Assembly (NCBI GenBank): GCA_963784675.1 | Contig: CAWASE010000023.1 | Coordinates: 1 to 64,000 of the forward strand | Source of the DNA: SCTD01 sp963784675 | GTDB lineage: Bacteria; Actinomycetota; Actinomycetes; Mycobacteriales; SCTD01 | Direction: 5' to 3' | DNA: 64,000 nucleotides | In this document: positions 28,699 through 36,445 of the stretch, piece by piece | Position numbering within the stretch: the stretch's first letter is position 1 | Layout of the letters: each line of letters opens with the position of its first letter | Translations under genes and position numbers: made by a program | The notes under the pieces: generated by a model | Told to the model about the DNA's origin: nothing | The model's input: only the letters and a program-made list of their open reading frames with translations | Databases searched by the model: none

Positions 28699-28995
28699 AT
28701 GGACAGCGACCATCCCCCGGAGCTGCGTCGACGGGTGGAGCGCGCCAGCGGGCCCGCGCTGCTGTGGTTGTCGGCTCGGCCCGCCTTCGTGCTCCCCGGC
28801 CTCATCGTCGTGCTCCTGGTCGCCGGCCTGGCGACGCCACCCGCTGTCGGAGTCGTGCTGCTCGCGCTGCTGCTCGTGGTGGTCGGATGGCTGTGCTTCT
28901 TGTCCTGGCCGGCGCTGCTCACCGCCCAGAAGGCCCTGCGCCTCGCGACTCTCGGGCTGCTCGCCGCTGCCCTGGCCGGACGCACCGGGCAGTGA
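28699..28995 (+). CDS. Small membrane protein, DUF6703-like
   Basis: 98 residues with three hydrophobic helices: ALLWLSARPAFVLPGLIVVLLVAG, VGVVLLALLLVVVGWLCFLSW and LRLATLGLLAAALAG. The ATG at 28699 has AAGGAG at 28688-28693. This topology matches the small actinobacterial DUF6703 group as I remember it; the assignment is tentative and the function unknown. Confidence 0.65.
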   Translation: MDSDHPPELRRRVERASGPALLWLSARPAFVLPGLIVVLLVAGLATPPAVGVVLLALLLVVVGWLCFLSWPALLTAQKALRLATLGLLAAALAGRTGQ

Positions 28996-29104
28996 TGTGC
29001 GCGACCACGTCGTGCCGGAGTGCCGGGACGAGCGCCGGACGTGCCAGGATTGCCGGACTGCACGCGCCGGCTGGGCCACGGCCGACGACGACACGGAGGA
29101 CACC

Positions 29105-29565
29105 TTGAGCGAGACCCTGGACGACACCGCCACCGACATGTCCGAGGAGGACGCCTCCATGCCTGAGCCGAGCAAGCCGGCCAAGAGCACGCCCGCGCGC
29201 CGTGGACGTGGTGCGGGCTCGGCCAAGAGCGCCAGCCGCAAGAGCGCCCGCCCGGTCGAGCTCCAGCGCGTCCGTCGGCGGCCGCGGCCACCGACGCCGC
29301 CGGCTCGCTGGCCTCCGCCCTGCGCGGCCTGGTCGGCGGCATCGAGGAGGAGGTCGCGGCCATCACCGGTCTGTCGGCCGAGATCGACGTCCACGTCGAC
29401 GCTCTCAACGAGCTGCGCGCCGAGGCGACGCGCCGCCTGCTGCACCTGGACGACCTGCGCTCTGCCGCCGAGGACGTCAACCTCAGCGCCTTCCTCGACA
29501 CCTCGATCCAGCCGCAGCTGCCGCAGGTCGAGGAGGACTTCCCCGACCGCATCTACGGCGGCTGA
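29105..29565 (+). CDS. Conserved coiled-coil-like small protein (paralogue A), one frameshift
   Basis: A TTG start at 29105 has GGAGGA at 29095-29100. The acidic, then Lys/Arg/Ala-rich N-terminus runs to about 29265 and a phase change (29265-29285) leads to GSLASALRGLVGGIEEEVAAI, then EIDVHVDALNELRAEATRRLLHLDDLRSAAEDVN and the end LPQVEEDFPDRIYGG at 29565. The C-terminal 60 residues clearly resemble those of the convergent gene at 29765-30047 (EIDVHVDALN against RIDEHVHALN; FPDRIY against FPDRLY). Mainly helical, no known catalytic motif; function unknown. Confidence 0.65.
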
Positions 29566-29742
29566 GCAGCACCGCACGACGAGCTCGAGCGTTCGACCGG
29601 GGCCGGCAGGCGCACGTCGCCTGTCGGCCTCGCGGCGTCCCGGTCCGCGACACGCCGTCGGAGCGGCAGTCGTCGGTCCGGTGAGGTCCTCGGGTCGGGG
29701 ACGTCCGCTCCTTCCGAGCGGCCAGCCGGGCGGTCGAGTCAA

Positions 29743-29770
29743 GCGAGGGTCAGTCCGGCGAGGGTCAGTC
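29743..29770. repeat. 13-base direct repeat at a gene end
   Basis: gcgagggtcagtc occurs at 29743-29755 and again at 29758-29770. The second copy contains the stop codon of the minus-strand gene (29765-29767), so the duplication has copied the gene's last codons and stop. Confidence 0.75.
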
Positions 29771-30047
29771 GGCGAGGTACAGCCGGTCGGGAAAGGTCTC
29801 GACCTGGTGCGGCAGGGTCACCCTGGACCGGGTCCGCAGGAAGCGTTCCAGCTGCGGGTCCCCGGCCGCCTCGACCACCGCGTCCAGCCGGACGATCCGT
29901 TCGGCGAGATCTCGTCGGGCGGTGTTGAGGGCGTGGACGTGCTCGTCGATACGTCGGGCCAGGCTGCTCACGAGCGCGCGTCTCGCTCTCGATCGCCCAC
30001 AGCAGCTCCCGCTGCGCGTAGGTGAGCCGTGCACCGTCCTCGGTCAT
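29765..30047 (-). CDS. Conserved helical small protein (paralogue B), one frameshift
   Basis: ATG at 30047 overlaps the uppS stop (ATGA). It reads MTEDGARLTYAQRELLWAIESETR, then one extra base near 29975 shifts to LVSSLARRIDEHVHALNTARRDLAERIVRLD, followed by PQLERFLRTRSRVTLPHQVETFPDRLYLAD. About 93 residues, predicted helical. It is the third gene of a recO-uppS-B operon, suggesting a role connected with cell-wall lipid carrier synthesis or simply shared expression. It is paralogous to the convergent gene ending at 29565; neither has a known function. Confidence 0.7.
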
Positions 30048-30868
30048 CGGCTGCTTCCTTCTTGTCCCGCGACGGCGTCCGAGGGTGCGCCGCCGTACCG
30101 CCGGTCCCGTTCCGCGTAGATCTGCACCGCACGCCACAGCGTCCGCCGGTCGACGTCGGGCCACAGCTCGTCGAGGAAGACCAGCTCGGCATAGGCCGAC
30201 TGCCACAGCAGGAAGTTGGACGTCCTCTGTTCGCCGGACGTGCGCAAGAAGAGGTCGACGTCAGGCATGTCCGGCTCGTCGAGATAACGGGCCAGCACCC
30301 GCTCGTCGACCTTGGCCGGGTCCAGCCGCCCCGCCGCCACGTCCAGCGCCAGCAGCCGTGCCGCGTCGGCGATCTCGGCCCGACCTCCGTAGTTGACGCA
30401 CATGGTGAGCGTGCAGACGGTGTTGTGGCGGGTGAGCTCTTCGGCCTCCTCCAGCTCGCGGATGACCGAGCGCCACAGCCGCGGGCGCCGGCCGGCCCAG
30501 CGGACACGCACCCCCAGCGCATGCATCTCGTCGCGCCGCCGACGGATCACGTCGCGGTTGAAGCCCATCAGGAAGCGGACCTCGTCCGGCGAGCGCTTCC
30601 AGTTCTCGGTCGAGAACGCATACGCCGAGACCCAGCCGATCCCGAGCTCGATCGCCCCCTCGACGACGTCGAACAACGACGACTCGCCCTCTTCGTGCCC
30701 CGCCGTGCGCGGCAGCCCGCGGTCCTTCGCCCACCGACCGTTGCCGTCCATGACGATCGCGACATGCCGGGGGACGAGCTCGACGGGCAGCACCGGAGGG
30801 GTGGCGCCGGAGGGGTGCGGGGTCGGCGCCGCCACCTGCAGCCGCGGCTGGGCCGGGGGGCGCCTCAC
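30044..30868 (-). CDS. uppS: Isoprenyl transferase (undecaprenyl/decaprenyl diphosphate synthase)
   Basis: 274 residues. Cis-prenyltransferase motifs: HVAIVMDGNGRWAKDRGLPRTAGH (catalytic Asp), YAFSTENWKRSPDEV, VNYGGRAEI, and the end DVDLFLRTSGEQRTSNFLLWQSAYAELVF with LWPDVDRRTL. It makes the long-chain polyprenyl carrier used in peptidoglycan synthesis. The GTG start at 30868 overlaps the recO stop (GTGA), and its stop overlaps the next gene (ATGA), so the operon is tightly coupled. Confidence 0.96.
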   Translation of the reverse strand: MRRPPAQPRLQVAAPTPHPSGATPPVLPVELVPRHVAIVMDGNGRWAKDRGLPRTAGHEEGESSLFDVVEGAIELGIGWVSAYAFSTENWKRSPDEVRFLMGFNRDVIRRRRDEMHALGVRVRWAGRRPRLWRSVIRELEEAEELTRHNTVCTLTMCVNYGGRAEIADAARLLALDVAAGRLDPAKVDERVLARYLDEPDMPDVDLFLRTSGEQRTSNFLLWQSAYAELVFLDELWPDVDRRTLWRAVQIYAERDRRYGGAPSDAVAGQEGSSR

Positions 30869-31602
30869 ACCCGCTCCACGTGCGGCAGGCTGCGCAGCCC
30901 TCGCTCCAGGTGCCACTGCAGGTGCGCCGCGACGAGGCCGCCCGCCTCGCGTCGGGTCCGGGCGTCGGTGGAGTCGGCGGACTCCCAGTCGCCGGTCAGC
31001 AGGTGCAGCATGAGGCTCAACGCGGCCGGTGAGGGCGACGCCGCGGCGGCCGGTCGACAGGCTGGGCACACGGTGCCGCCCGCCGGCACCGAGAAGGCAC
31101 GGTGCGGCCCCGGAGCGCCGCAGCGGGCGCAGTCGGCGAGCGCGGGTGCGTACCCCGCCACCGACATGGCGCGCAGCAGGAAGGCGTCCAGCACCAGGCC
31201 CGGGTCCCGGACGGGCTCGGGCTGCACCAGCGTGCGCAACGCGCCGACCACGAGCAGGAACAGACGCAGCGACGGCTCCCGCTCCTCGGCCGTGAGCCGC
31301 TCGGCCGTCTCCAGCACGGCGGTGCCGGCGGTGTAGCGGGCGTAGTCGGCGACCAGGTCCTGACCGTAGGAGGTGAGGCTCTCGGCCTGCACGACGATGT
31401 CCAGGCTGCGCCCGGCGTACAGCTGCAGGTCGACATGGCTGAACGGCTCGACGGTGGCCCCGAACCGCGAGCGGGTCCGACGCACGCCCTTGGCGACCGC
31501 TCGGACGCGACCGTGCCTCCTGGTCAAGATCGTGACGATGCGATCCGCCTCGCCCAGCTTCTGGACGCGCAGCACGACACCCTCGTCGCGGTACAGGCTC
31601 AC
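30865..31602 (-). CDS. recO: DNA repair protein RecO
   Basis: 245 residues from GTG 31602 (MSLYRDEGVVLRVQKLGEADRIVTILTRRHGRVRAVAKGVRR), the usual N-terminal OB-fold. The central helical part and the zinc motif CARCGAPGPHRAFSVPAGGTVCPAC follow. It loads RecA on SSB-coated single strands in RecFOR repair. An upstream in-frame extension exists but departs from the family start. Confidence 0.93.
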   Translation of the reverse strand: MSLYRDEGVVLRVQKLGEADRIVTILTRRHGRVRAVAKGVRRTRSRFGATVEPFSHVDLQLYAGRSLDIVVQAESLTSYGQDLVADYARYTAGTAVLETAERLTAEEREPSLRLFLLVVGALRTLVQPEPVRDPGLVLDAFLLRAMSVAGYAPALADCARCGAPGPHRAFSVPAGGTVCPACRPAAAASPSPAALSLMLHLLTGDWESADSTDARTRREAGGLVAAHLQWHLERGLRSLPHVERV

Positions 31603-31741
31603 GCCGTCCTGCCGAAGAGAGAAGACACGCAGCAACGGTAGTCCGCAGGGGCTGCCGTGTCGGTGTGCCGTGCCGTGGCAGGCTTGTCTGCTCGCGTCCG
31701 GGAGCGCGTCCCCCCGTCCGCGACCGAGCGAAAGGGCAACG

Positions 31742-33361
31742 GTGGCAGTTCCTCTGCTCGATGCGCCCTTCGTCGAGCGTCGCGGCGCCTGGGCCCTGCC
31801 ACCCCGGCCGCCGGAGACCTGGATCGGCTCGCGCTACACGGTCGCCCTGTACGCCGCGGGTCTGGCCTGCGCGGTCCTGTGCCTGCAGCCGCTCGCGGTC
31901 GATCGCAGCGGTCGTACCGTCCTGGTGACCCTGACGGGGCTGCTGGGCTGTGCGGCAGCGCTGACGGTGGCCTACGTCCTGCTGATCCAGCACAGCGTCA
32001 CCGGCGACGCGGAGCTGCGCTGGGTGGCTGCGGGGGCTCTCATCACCGTGCCCCTGGTGGTCGGCGAGGCGCTGTATCTCGCCGACGCCGACCAGGCGGC
32101 CGGATCGCTCGAACGCGCCGGACCGATCGCGCTGCTGGCGCTGGGGGTGCTGCCCCTGGTGGCGCTCACCTCGGCCTGGGTGCGCCTGGGCCTGCCCCTG
32201 GTCCTGGTGCCGCTGAACGCTGTTGCCGCCCTCGGTCTGGGCATCGTCCTGTGGCCCTGGCTGCTGGCGCTGCTGGTCGATCCGGGCGGGCGTCCGACGC
32301 CGGTGCTGCGCGGCGCCTTCCTGATCGTGGGCCTGTTCGCGGCCGCAGGTGCGCTGCGGTGGTGGACCGGTCGGCCGCGGGGCGTGCGCGGACCGTGGGT
32401 CTGGATCGTCGTCAGCCTGGCCATGACTGCTCTCGCCGCCCTCGCGCACGCTGTCGCCGGTCGTCCCATGACGGCGTCCTGGTGGACGGCCGTGCTGCTC
32501 GACGGGACGACCCTGACGGCCACGGCCCTGGGGCTGGCGCTGGTCAGCGCCGCCGGCTACCGCCGTCAGAGCCGACGCTGGCGCCAGCTGGTGGCCCAGG
32601 TGGGGATGCTGAGGGCGGCCTCTCCGCTGCTGCCGGGCCTGTCCATCACCCCCGAGGACGACGACGGCCTGCCCGGGCACGCCGAGGTGCGGGCGCTGAT
32701 CGACGACGGTCGGGTCCGGGTCGCACTGCAGCCGGTCGTGCGGCTCGCCGACGGTGAGGTCGTCGGTTTCGAAGCGCTCTCACGCTTCGGTGGCCGTGTC
32801 CCGACCGACCGATGGTTCCGCGGGGCCAGCCACTGCGGCCTGGGCGGCGAGCTGGAGCGGGTCACGCTGCACGCGGCGCTGGCGCTGCTCGACCAGCTGC
32901 CCGAAGAGGTCTTTCTCGCGGTGAACGTCTCCCCCGCGGCAGTCCACGACGGCGAGGTCGTGAGCCTGCTGCACGGCTGCGACCTGCGCCGCATCATCGT
33001 CGAGGTGACCGAGCACGAGGCGGTCTCGGACTACGGAGCCACCCGGGACGTCCTGGACGGGTTGCGACGGGCCGGAGCCCGCATCGCCGTCGACGACACC
33101 GGCGCAGGCTTCGCCAGCCTGCGTCACGTGCTCATGCTGCAGCCCGACATCATCAAGCTCGACACCAGCCTGACCCGCGACGTGCAGAACAACCAGCGTC
33201 AGCAGGATCTCGTCGTCGCGCTGGCGACCTTCGCCGTCGAGGTCGGGAGCACCGTGCTGGCCGAGGGCATCGAGACGGTCGAGCAGCTCGACACCCTGCG
33301 CGGGCTTCAGGTGCCGCTCGGACAGGGTTGGCACCTCGGCGTGCCGACGATCGTGGGCTGA
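31742..33361 (+). CDS. Membrane-bound EAL-domain cyclic-di-GMP phosphodiesterase
   Basis: 539 residues. About eight to nine membrane helices fill residues 30-275, forming an unrecognised membrane sensor. The EAL domain spans about 310-535: LQPVVRLADGEVVGFEALSRF (EAL Glu), LAVNVSPAAV (Asn), IIVEVTEHEAV (Glu), IAVDDTGAGFASLRH (Asp-Asp), PDIIKLDTSLT (Lys), VLAEGIETVEQLD (Glu) and PLGQGWHLG (Gln). All metal and catalytic positions are filled, though DDFGTG is changed to DDTGAG. There is no GGDEF domain. GTG at 31742 with AAAGGG upstream; it is convergent with era. Confidence 0.9.
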   Translation: MAVPLLDAPFVERRGAWALPPRPPETWIGSRYTVALYAAGLACAVLCLQPLAVDRSGRTVLVTLTGLLGCAAALTVAYVLLIQHSVTGDAELRWVAAGALITVPLVVGEALYLADADQAAGSLERAGPIALLALGVLPLVALTSAWVRLGLPLVLVPLNAVAALGLGIVLWPWLLALLVDPGGRPTPVLRGAFLIVGLFAAAGALRWWTGRPRGVRGPWVWIVVSLAMTALAALAHAVAGRPMTASWWTAVLLDGTTLTATALGLALVSAAGYRRQSRRWRQLVAQVGMLRAASPLLPGLSITPEDDDGLPGHAEVRALIDDGRVRVALQPVVRLADGEVVGFEALSRFGGRVPTDRWFRGASHCGLGGELERVTLHAALALLDQLPEEVFLAVNVSPAAVHDGEVVSLLHGCDLRRIIVEVTEHEAVSDYGATRDVLDGLRRAGARIAVDDTGAGFASLRHVLMLQPDIIKLDTSLTRDVQNNQRQQDLVVALATFAVEVGSTVLAEGIETVEQLDTLRGLQVPLGQGWHLGVPTIVG

Positions 33362-33367
33362 GCCCGG

Positions 33368-34282
33368 TCAGAAGCCCAGCTTCTTGAGCTGCTTGGGATC
33401 CTTCTGCCAGTCCTTGGCGACGCTGACCCGCAGGTCCAGATACACGCGCATGCCCAGCAGCGACTCGATCTGGTGCCGCGCCGTGGTGCCGACGCCCTTC
33501 AGGCGGGCGCCGCCGGTCCCCAGCACGATGGCCTTCTGGGAGTCGCGCTCGACGTAGAGCGTGGCGAACACGTCCAGCAGCGGGCGGTCGTCGGGGCGGT
33601 CCTCGCGCAGGCGCATCTCCTCCACGGTGACGGCCAGGCTGTGCGGCAGCTCGTCACGGACGCCCTCCAGCGCGGCCTCGCGGATGAACTCGGCGACCAG
33701 CACCTGCTCGGGCTCGTCGGTCAGCTCGCCGTCGGGGTAGAGCACCGGGCCCTCCGGCAGTCGGGCCACCAGCAGATCGGCCAACAGGCCCACCTGGAAG
33801 TCCGAGACAGCGCTGGTGGGGACGATCTCTGCCCAGTCGGCCAGCTTGGAGACGGCGAGCAGCTGCTCGCCGATCTGCTGCTTGCCGACCTTGTCGGTCT
33901 TGGTGACCACCGCCAGGACGGGGGTCGAGACCTGGGCCAGCTCGGCGGCGATGAAGCGGTCGCCCGGTCCGATCTTGTCGTCGGCGGTGACGCAGAACAC
34001 GATCACGTCGACGCCCGCGTAGGTCTCCCGGACGATGTCGTTCAGCCGCTGCCCCAGCAACGTGCGCGGCTTGTGCAGTCCCGGGGTGTCGACGAGTACC
34101 AGCTGTGCGTCGGGGCGATGGACGATGCCCCGGACCGCGTGCCGGGTGGTCTGCGGTCGGCTGCTGGTGATGGCCACCTTCGTGCCGGTGAGCGCATTGG
34201 TGAGGGTGCTCTTGCCGGCGTTCGGACGGCCGACGAAGCAGGCGAAGCCGGAGCGGTAGCCGGCAGGCTGGTCGGGGCTCAT
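33368..34282 (-). CDS. era: GTPase Era
   Basis: 304 residues. G1 is VGRPNAGKSTL, G2 lies in SRPQTTRHAVRGI, G3 is DTPGLHKP and G4 is VTKTDKV. The C-terminal KH domain has AIVLGTGGARLKGVG (GxxG) and DLRVSVAKDWQKDPK. It binds the 3' end of 16S rRNA and assists 30S assembly. Order on the minus strand: corC-like, cytidine deaminase-like, era. Confidence 0.96.
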   Translation of the reverse strand: MSPDQPAGYRSGFACFVGRPNAGKSTLTNALTGTKVAITSSRPQTTRHAVRGIVHRPDAQLVLVDTPGLHKPRTLLGQRLNDIVRETYAGVDVIVFCVTADDKIGPGDRFIAAELAQVSTPVLAVVTKTDKVGKQQIGEQLLAVSKLADWAEIVPTSAVSDFQVGLLADLLVARLPEGPVLYPDGELTDEPEQVLVAEFIREAALEGVRDELPHSLAVTVEEMRLREDRPDDRPLLDVFATLYVERDSQKAIVLGTGGARLKGVGTTARHQIESLLGMRVYLDLRVSVAKDWQKDPKQLKKLGF

Positions 34283-34292
34283 CGGGGGCTGC

Positions 34293-34649
34293 TCACGTGG
34301 TCACGGTGTGGTGCACCGCTCCGTCGTCACCGGCGAGCATCATCGGCACGCCGACCCCGAACTCGCGGAGCACAGCCACGTCGGCCTCGGAAACCAGCGC
34401 ACCGCCGACGACGGCTGCGGCCTCGAACTCGCGGGCGCCGCTGGACGCGGCAGCCACCACGGCCCCGCGCAGGGCTGACGTCGTCAGGGCCGGGTCGGCG
34501 TTCTCGACCGTCGCCGCGGAGTACGTGCGCCCCTCGATGTCGCGCACGGCAGCGCCTTCGGCGACGCCGCTGTGCGGCACGTGCGCGCGGGTGCGCGCAT
34601 GGCGGGCGAGCACCACGAGCTTCGCGTCCTCGGGATCGAGCTCAGCCAC
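34293..34649 (-). CDS. Cytidine deaminase-like protein lacking catalytic residues
   Basis: 118 residues with the outline of the CDA fold: LVVLARHARTRAHVPHSGVAEGAAVRD, then YSAATVENADPALTTSALRGAVVAAASSG. In active enzymes this region reads NxEN then xCAE with the zinc-binding Cys and proton-shuttling Glu, and later PCxxC. Here the Cys-Ala-Glu is Ser-Ala-Leu and the later cysteines are absent, so zinc cannot be bound in the normal way. The protein is probably not a deaminase. Its start overlaps the corC-like stop and it ends 11 bases before era, a gene order kept in many actinobacteria. Confidence 0.78.
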   Translation of the reverse strand: MAELDPEDAKLVVLARHARTRAHVPHSGVAEGAAVRDIEGRTYSAATVENADPALTTSALRGAVVAAASSGAREFEAAAVVGGALVSEADVAVLREFGVGVPMMLAGDDGAVHHTVTT

Positions 34650-35934
34650 GATCGGGCTCCTGTTCGGGGTCGGTAGAGGGGTTCGAGCGGCGGACGAGGA
34701 CGGTGCCGATGCGGTTGCGCCGCCCCTTGGCGCTCTCCGCGACGAGCACGAGCCCGCCGAGCTCGACGGTCGCGCCCGGGATGGGGACGCGACCGAGCAC
34801 CATCGCCATCAGCCCGCCCACGGTCTCGACGTCGTCGTGCGGCAGGTCGACCCGGTAGAGCTGTTCGAGGTCTTCCACGGGCAGCCGGGCCGTGACGCGG
34901 TGCTGCCCCTCGCCGACGCCTTCGATCGGTGGCGCCTCGCGGTCGTACTCGTCCTGGATCTCGCCGACGATCTCTTCCAGCACGTCTTCCATCGTCACCA
35001 GGCCGGCTGTGCCGCCGTACTCGTCGACCACCACCGCGATGTGGCCGAGGCTGCTCTGCATCTCGCGGAGCAGCTCGTCGACCGGCTTGGACTCCGGGAC
35101 GAACACCGGCTCCCGCATCGCTTCTTCGACCTTCTGCGCGCCGCCACCCTCGGTGCGCTCACGGCGTACGAGATCTTTGAGGTAGGTGACGCCGAGGACG
35201 TCGTCGGCGTTGTCGCCGACGACCGGGATCCGGCTGAAGCCGCTGCGCAGCGCGAGGTTCAGGGCCTGCCGGACGGTCTTGCCCCCCTCGATCGTGACGA
35301 TGTCGGTGCGCGGCACCATCACCTCGCGCACGATCGTGTCGCCCAGCTCGAAGACGCTGTTGATCATGTCGCGCTCCGACCGCTCGACGACGCCCCGCTC
35401 CTGCGCCAGCTCGACCAGGTCGCGAAGCTCGGCCTCGGAGGAGAACGGGCCCTCGCGCAGACCCTTGCCCGGCGTCACGGCGTTGCCCAGCAGGATCAGC
35501 AGTCGCGGCAACGGCCCGAAGACCCGGGCCAGGGCCAGCGCGAGCCCGGCGCCCAGCAGGGCGACCCGTTCGGACTGCTGGCGCCCGAACGTGCGGGGGG
35601 CGACCCCCACCAGCACGTAGCTCACGACCGTCATGATCGCCACCGCCAGCACGACGGCCTCGGAGCCGTCGATGCGCGCCAGGCAGTAGGCGACGACGAC
35701 GCCGACCGCCGACAGCTCGAAGACGGTGCGCAGCAGGAGCAGCAGGTTCAGCGACCGGGGCGGGTCGGCGAGCACCCGCTGCAGGCGCAGCGCTCCCGGG
35801 CGCTCGTCCCGGACGAGCTCCTCGACCCGCACGCGGGACACCCGGGCCAGCGCCGCCTCCAGACAGCCCAGGGCTCCCGCCAGCAGCACGAACACGGCCG
35901 CGACGAGCAGGGGGACGACGTCGGTCACCGTCAC
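34642..35934 (-). CDS. CNNM/CorC-HlyC family membrane protein with CBS domains
   Basis: 430 residues. The N-terminal DUF21/CNNM membrane domain (about 1-185) has four helices. Two CBS domains follow (about 200-320; MVPRTDIVTIEGGKTVRQALNLAL and HIAVVVDEYGGTAGLVTMEDVLEEIVGEI). The C-terminal CorC_HlyC domain (about 345-420) has RLPVEDLEQLYRVDLPHDDVETVGGLMAMVLGR. Members are linked to magnesium or divalent-cation efflux; the name haemolysin C is historic. It overlaps the CDA-like gene and follows zur by about 100 bases. Confidence 0.92.
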   Translation of the reverse strand: MTVTDVVPLLVAAVFVLLAGALGCLEAALARVSRVRVEELVRDERPGALRLQRVLADPPRSLNLLLLLRTVFELSAVGVVVAYCLARIDGSEAVVLAVAIMTVVSYVLVGVAPRTFGRQQSERVALLGAGLALALARVFGPLPRLLILLGNAVTPGKGLREGPFSSEAELRDLVELAQERGVVERSERDMINSVFELGDTIVREVMVPRTDIVTIEGGKTVRQALNLALRSGFSRIPVVGDNADDVLGVTYLKDLVRRERTEGGGAQKVEEAMREPVFVPESKPVDELLREMQSSLGHIAVVVDEYGGTAGLVTMEDVLEEIVGEIQDEYDREAPPIEGVGEGQHRVTARLPVEDLEQLYRVDLPHDDVETVGGLMAMVLGRVPIPGATVELGGLVLVAESAKGRRNRIGTVLVRRSNPSTDPEQEPDRG

Positions 35935-36034
35935 GCGGTCGTCTGTTCGGGCAGGCAGTGGCTGGACATGAGTCGACGCGACAGCGTCGCCACACCTGCT
36001 CTCGGCTCGGGAACGGACCCCCTCAGCGTAGTGG

Positions 36035-36445
36035 TCAGCTTCGGGTCGTCGCGCAGGTCCGACAGGTGCCGAAGATCTCCAGGGTGTGCTCGACGTCAGT
36101 GAATCCGTGCTCGGCCGCGACCTGCGAGGTCCAGGTCTCGACCGCCGGACCCTGGACCTCGACCCCGGCGCCGCAGCTGCGGCACACCAGGTGGTGGTGA
36201 TGCGTCGGGCTGGCGCAGGCGCGGTACACCGCCTCGCCGTCCGCGTGCCGCAGCACGTCGAGCTGGCCGGCGTCGACCAACGCCTGGACGTGCCGGTAGA
36301 CGGTGGTCAGTCCGACGCCGGCCCCCTCCGACCGCAGGATCTCGTGCAGCTCCTGCGCGCTGCGGAAGCCGTCCAGCCGGGCCAGCAGGTCGGCGACGGC
36401 GGTGCGCTGCCGGGTGGTCCGCAGCGGGGTGCGGGCGGAGGTCAT
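36035..36445 (-). CDS. zur: Fur-family regulator, probably Zur (zinc uptake repressor)
   Basis: 136 residues. The winged helix (about 8-80) has RTTRQRTAVADLLARLDGFRSAQELHEILR and VGLTTVYRHVQALV. The dimerisation domain has HADGEAVYRACASPTHHHHLVCRSCG, and the structural zinc pairs are CRSC and CRTC. Being the last gene of a znuA-znuC-znuB operon (ATG 36445 overlaps the znuB stop), it is almost certainly the zinc sensor Zur rather than iron-responsive Fur. The 15-base palindrome at 38976-38990 upstream of znuA is the likely operator, giving autoregulation. Confidence 0.92.
   Translation of the reverse strand: MTSARTPLRTTRQRTAVADLLARLDGFRSAQELHEILRSEGAGVGLTTVYRHVQALVDAGQLDVLRHADGEAVYRACASPTHHHHLVCRSCGAGVEVQGPAVETWTSQVAAEHGFTDVEHTLEIFGTCRTCATTRS

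Noticed and set aside
26714..30025. 1103-codon plus-strand open frame opposite glyS and beyond
   Set aside because: Antisense shadow of glyS with no recognisable domain. Only its segment from 29105 belongs to a real gene.
30869..32680. N-terminal extension of the uppS frame over recO and the EAL gene
   Set aside because: Uninterrupted only because of GC content; recO and the EAL protein occupy this DNA in other frames, and GTG 30868 fits the operon overlap.
34297..36102. 601-codon plus-strand open frame opposite the corC-like gene
   Set aside because: Composition is Asp/His/Gln/Arg-rich noise with no domain; the minus strand carries DUF21, CBS and CorC domains.
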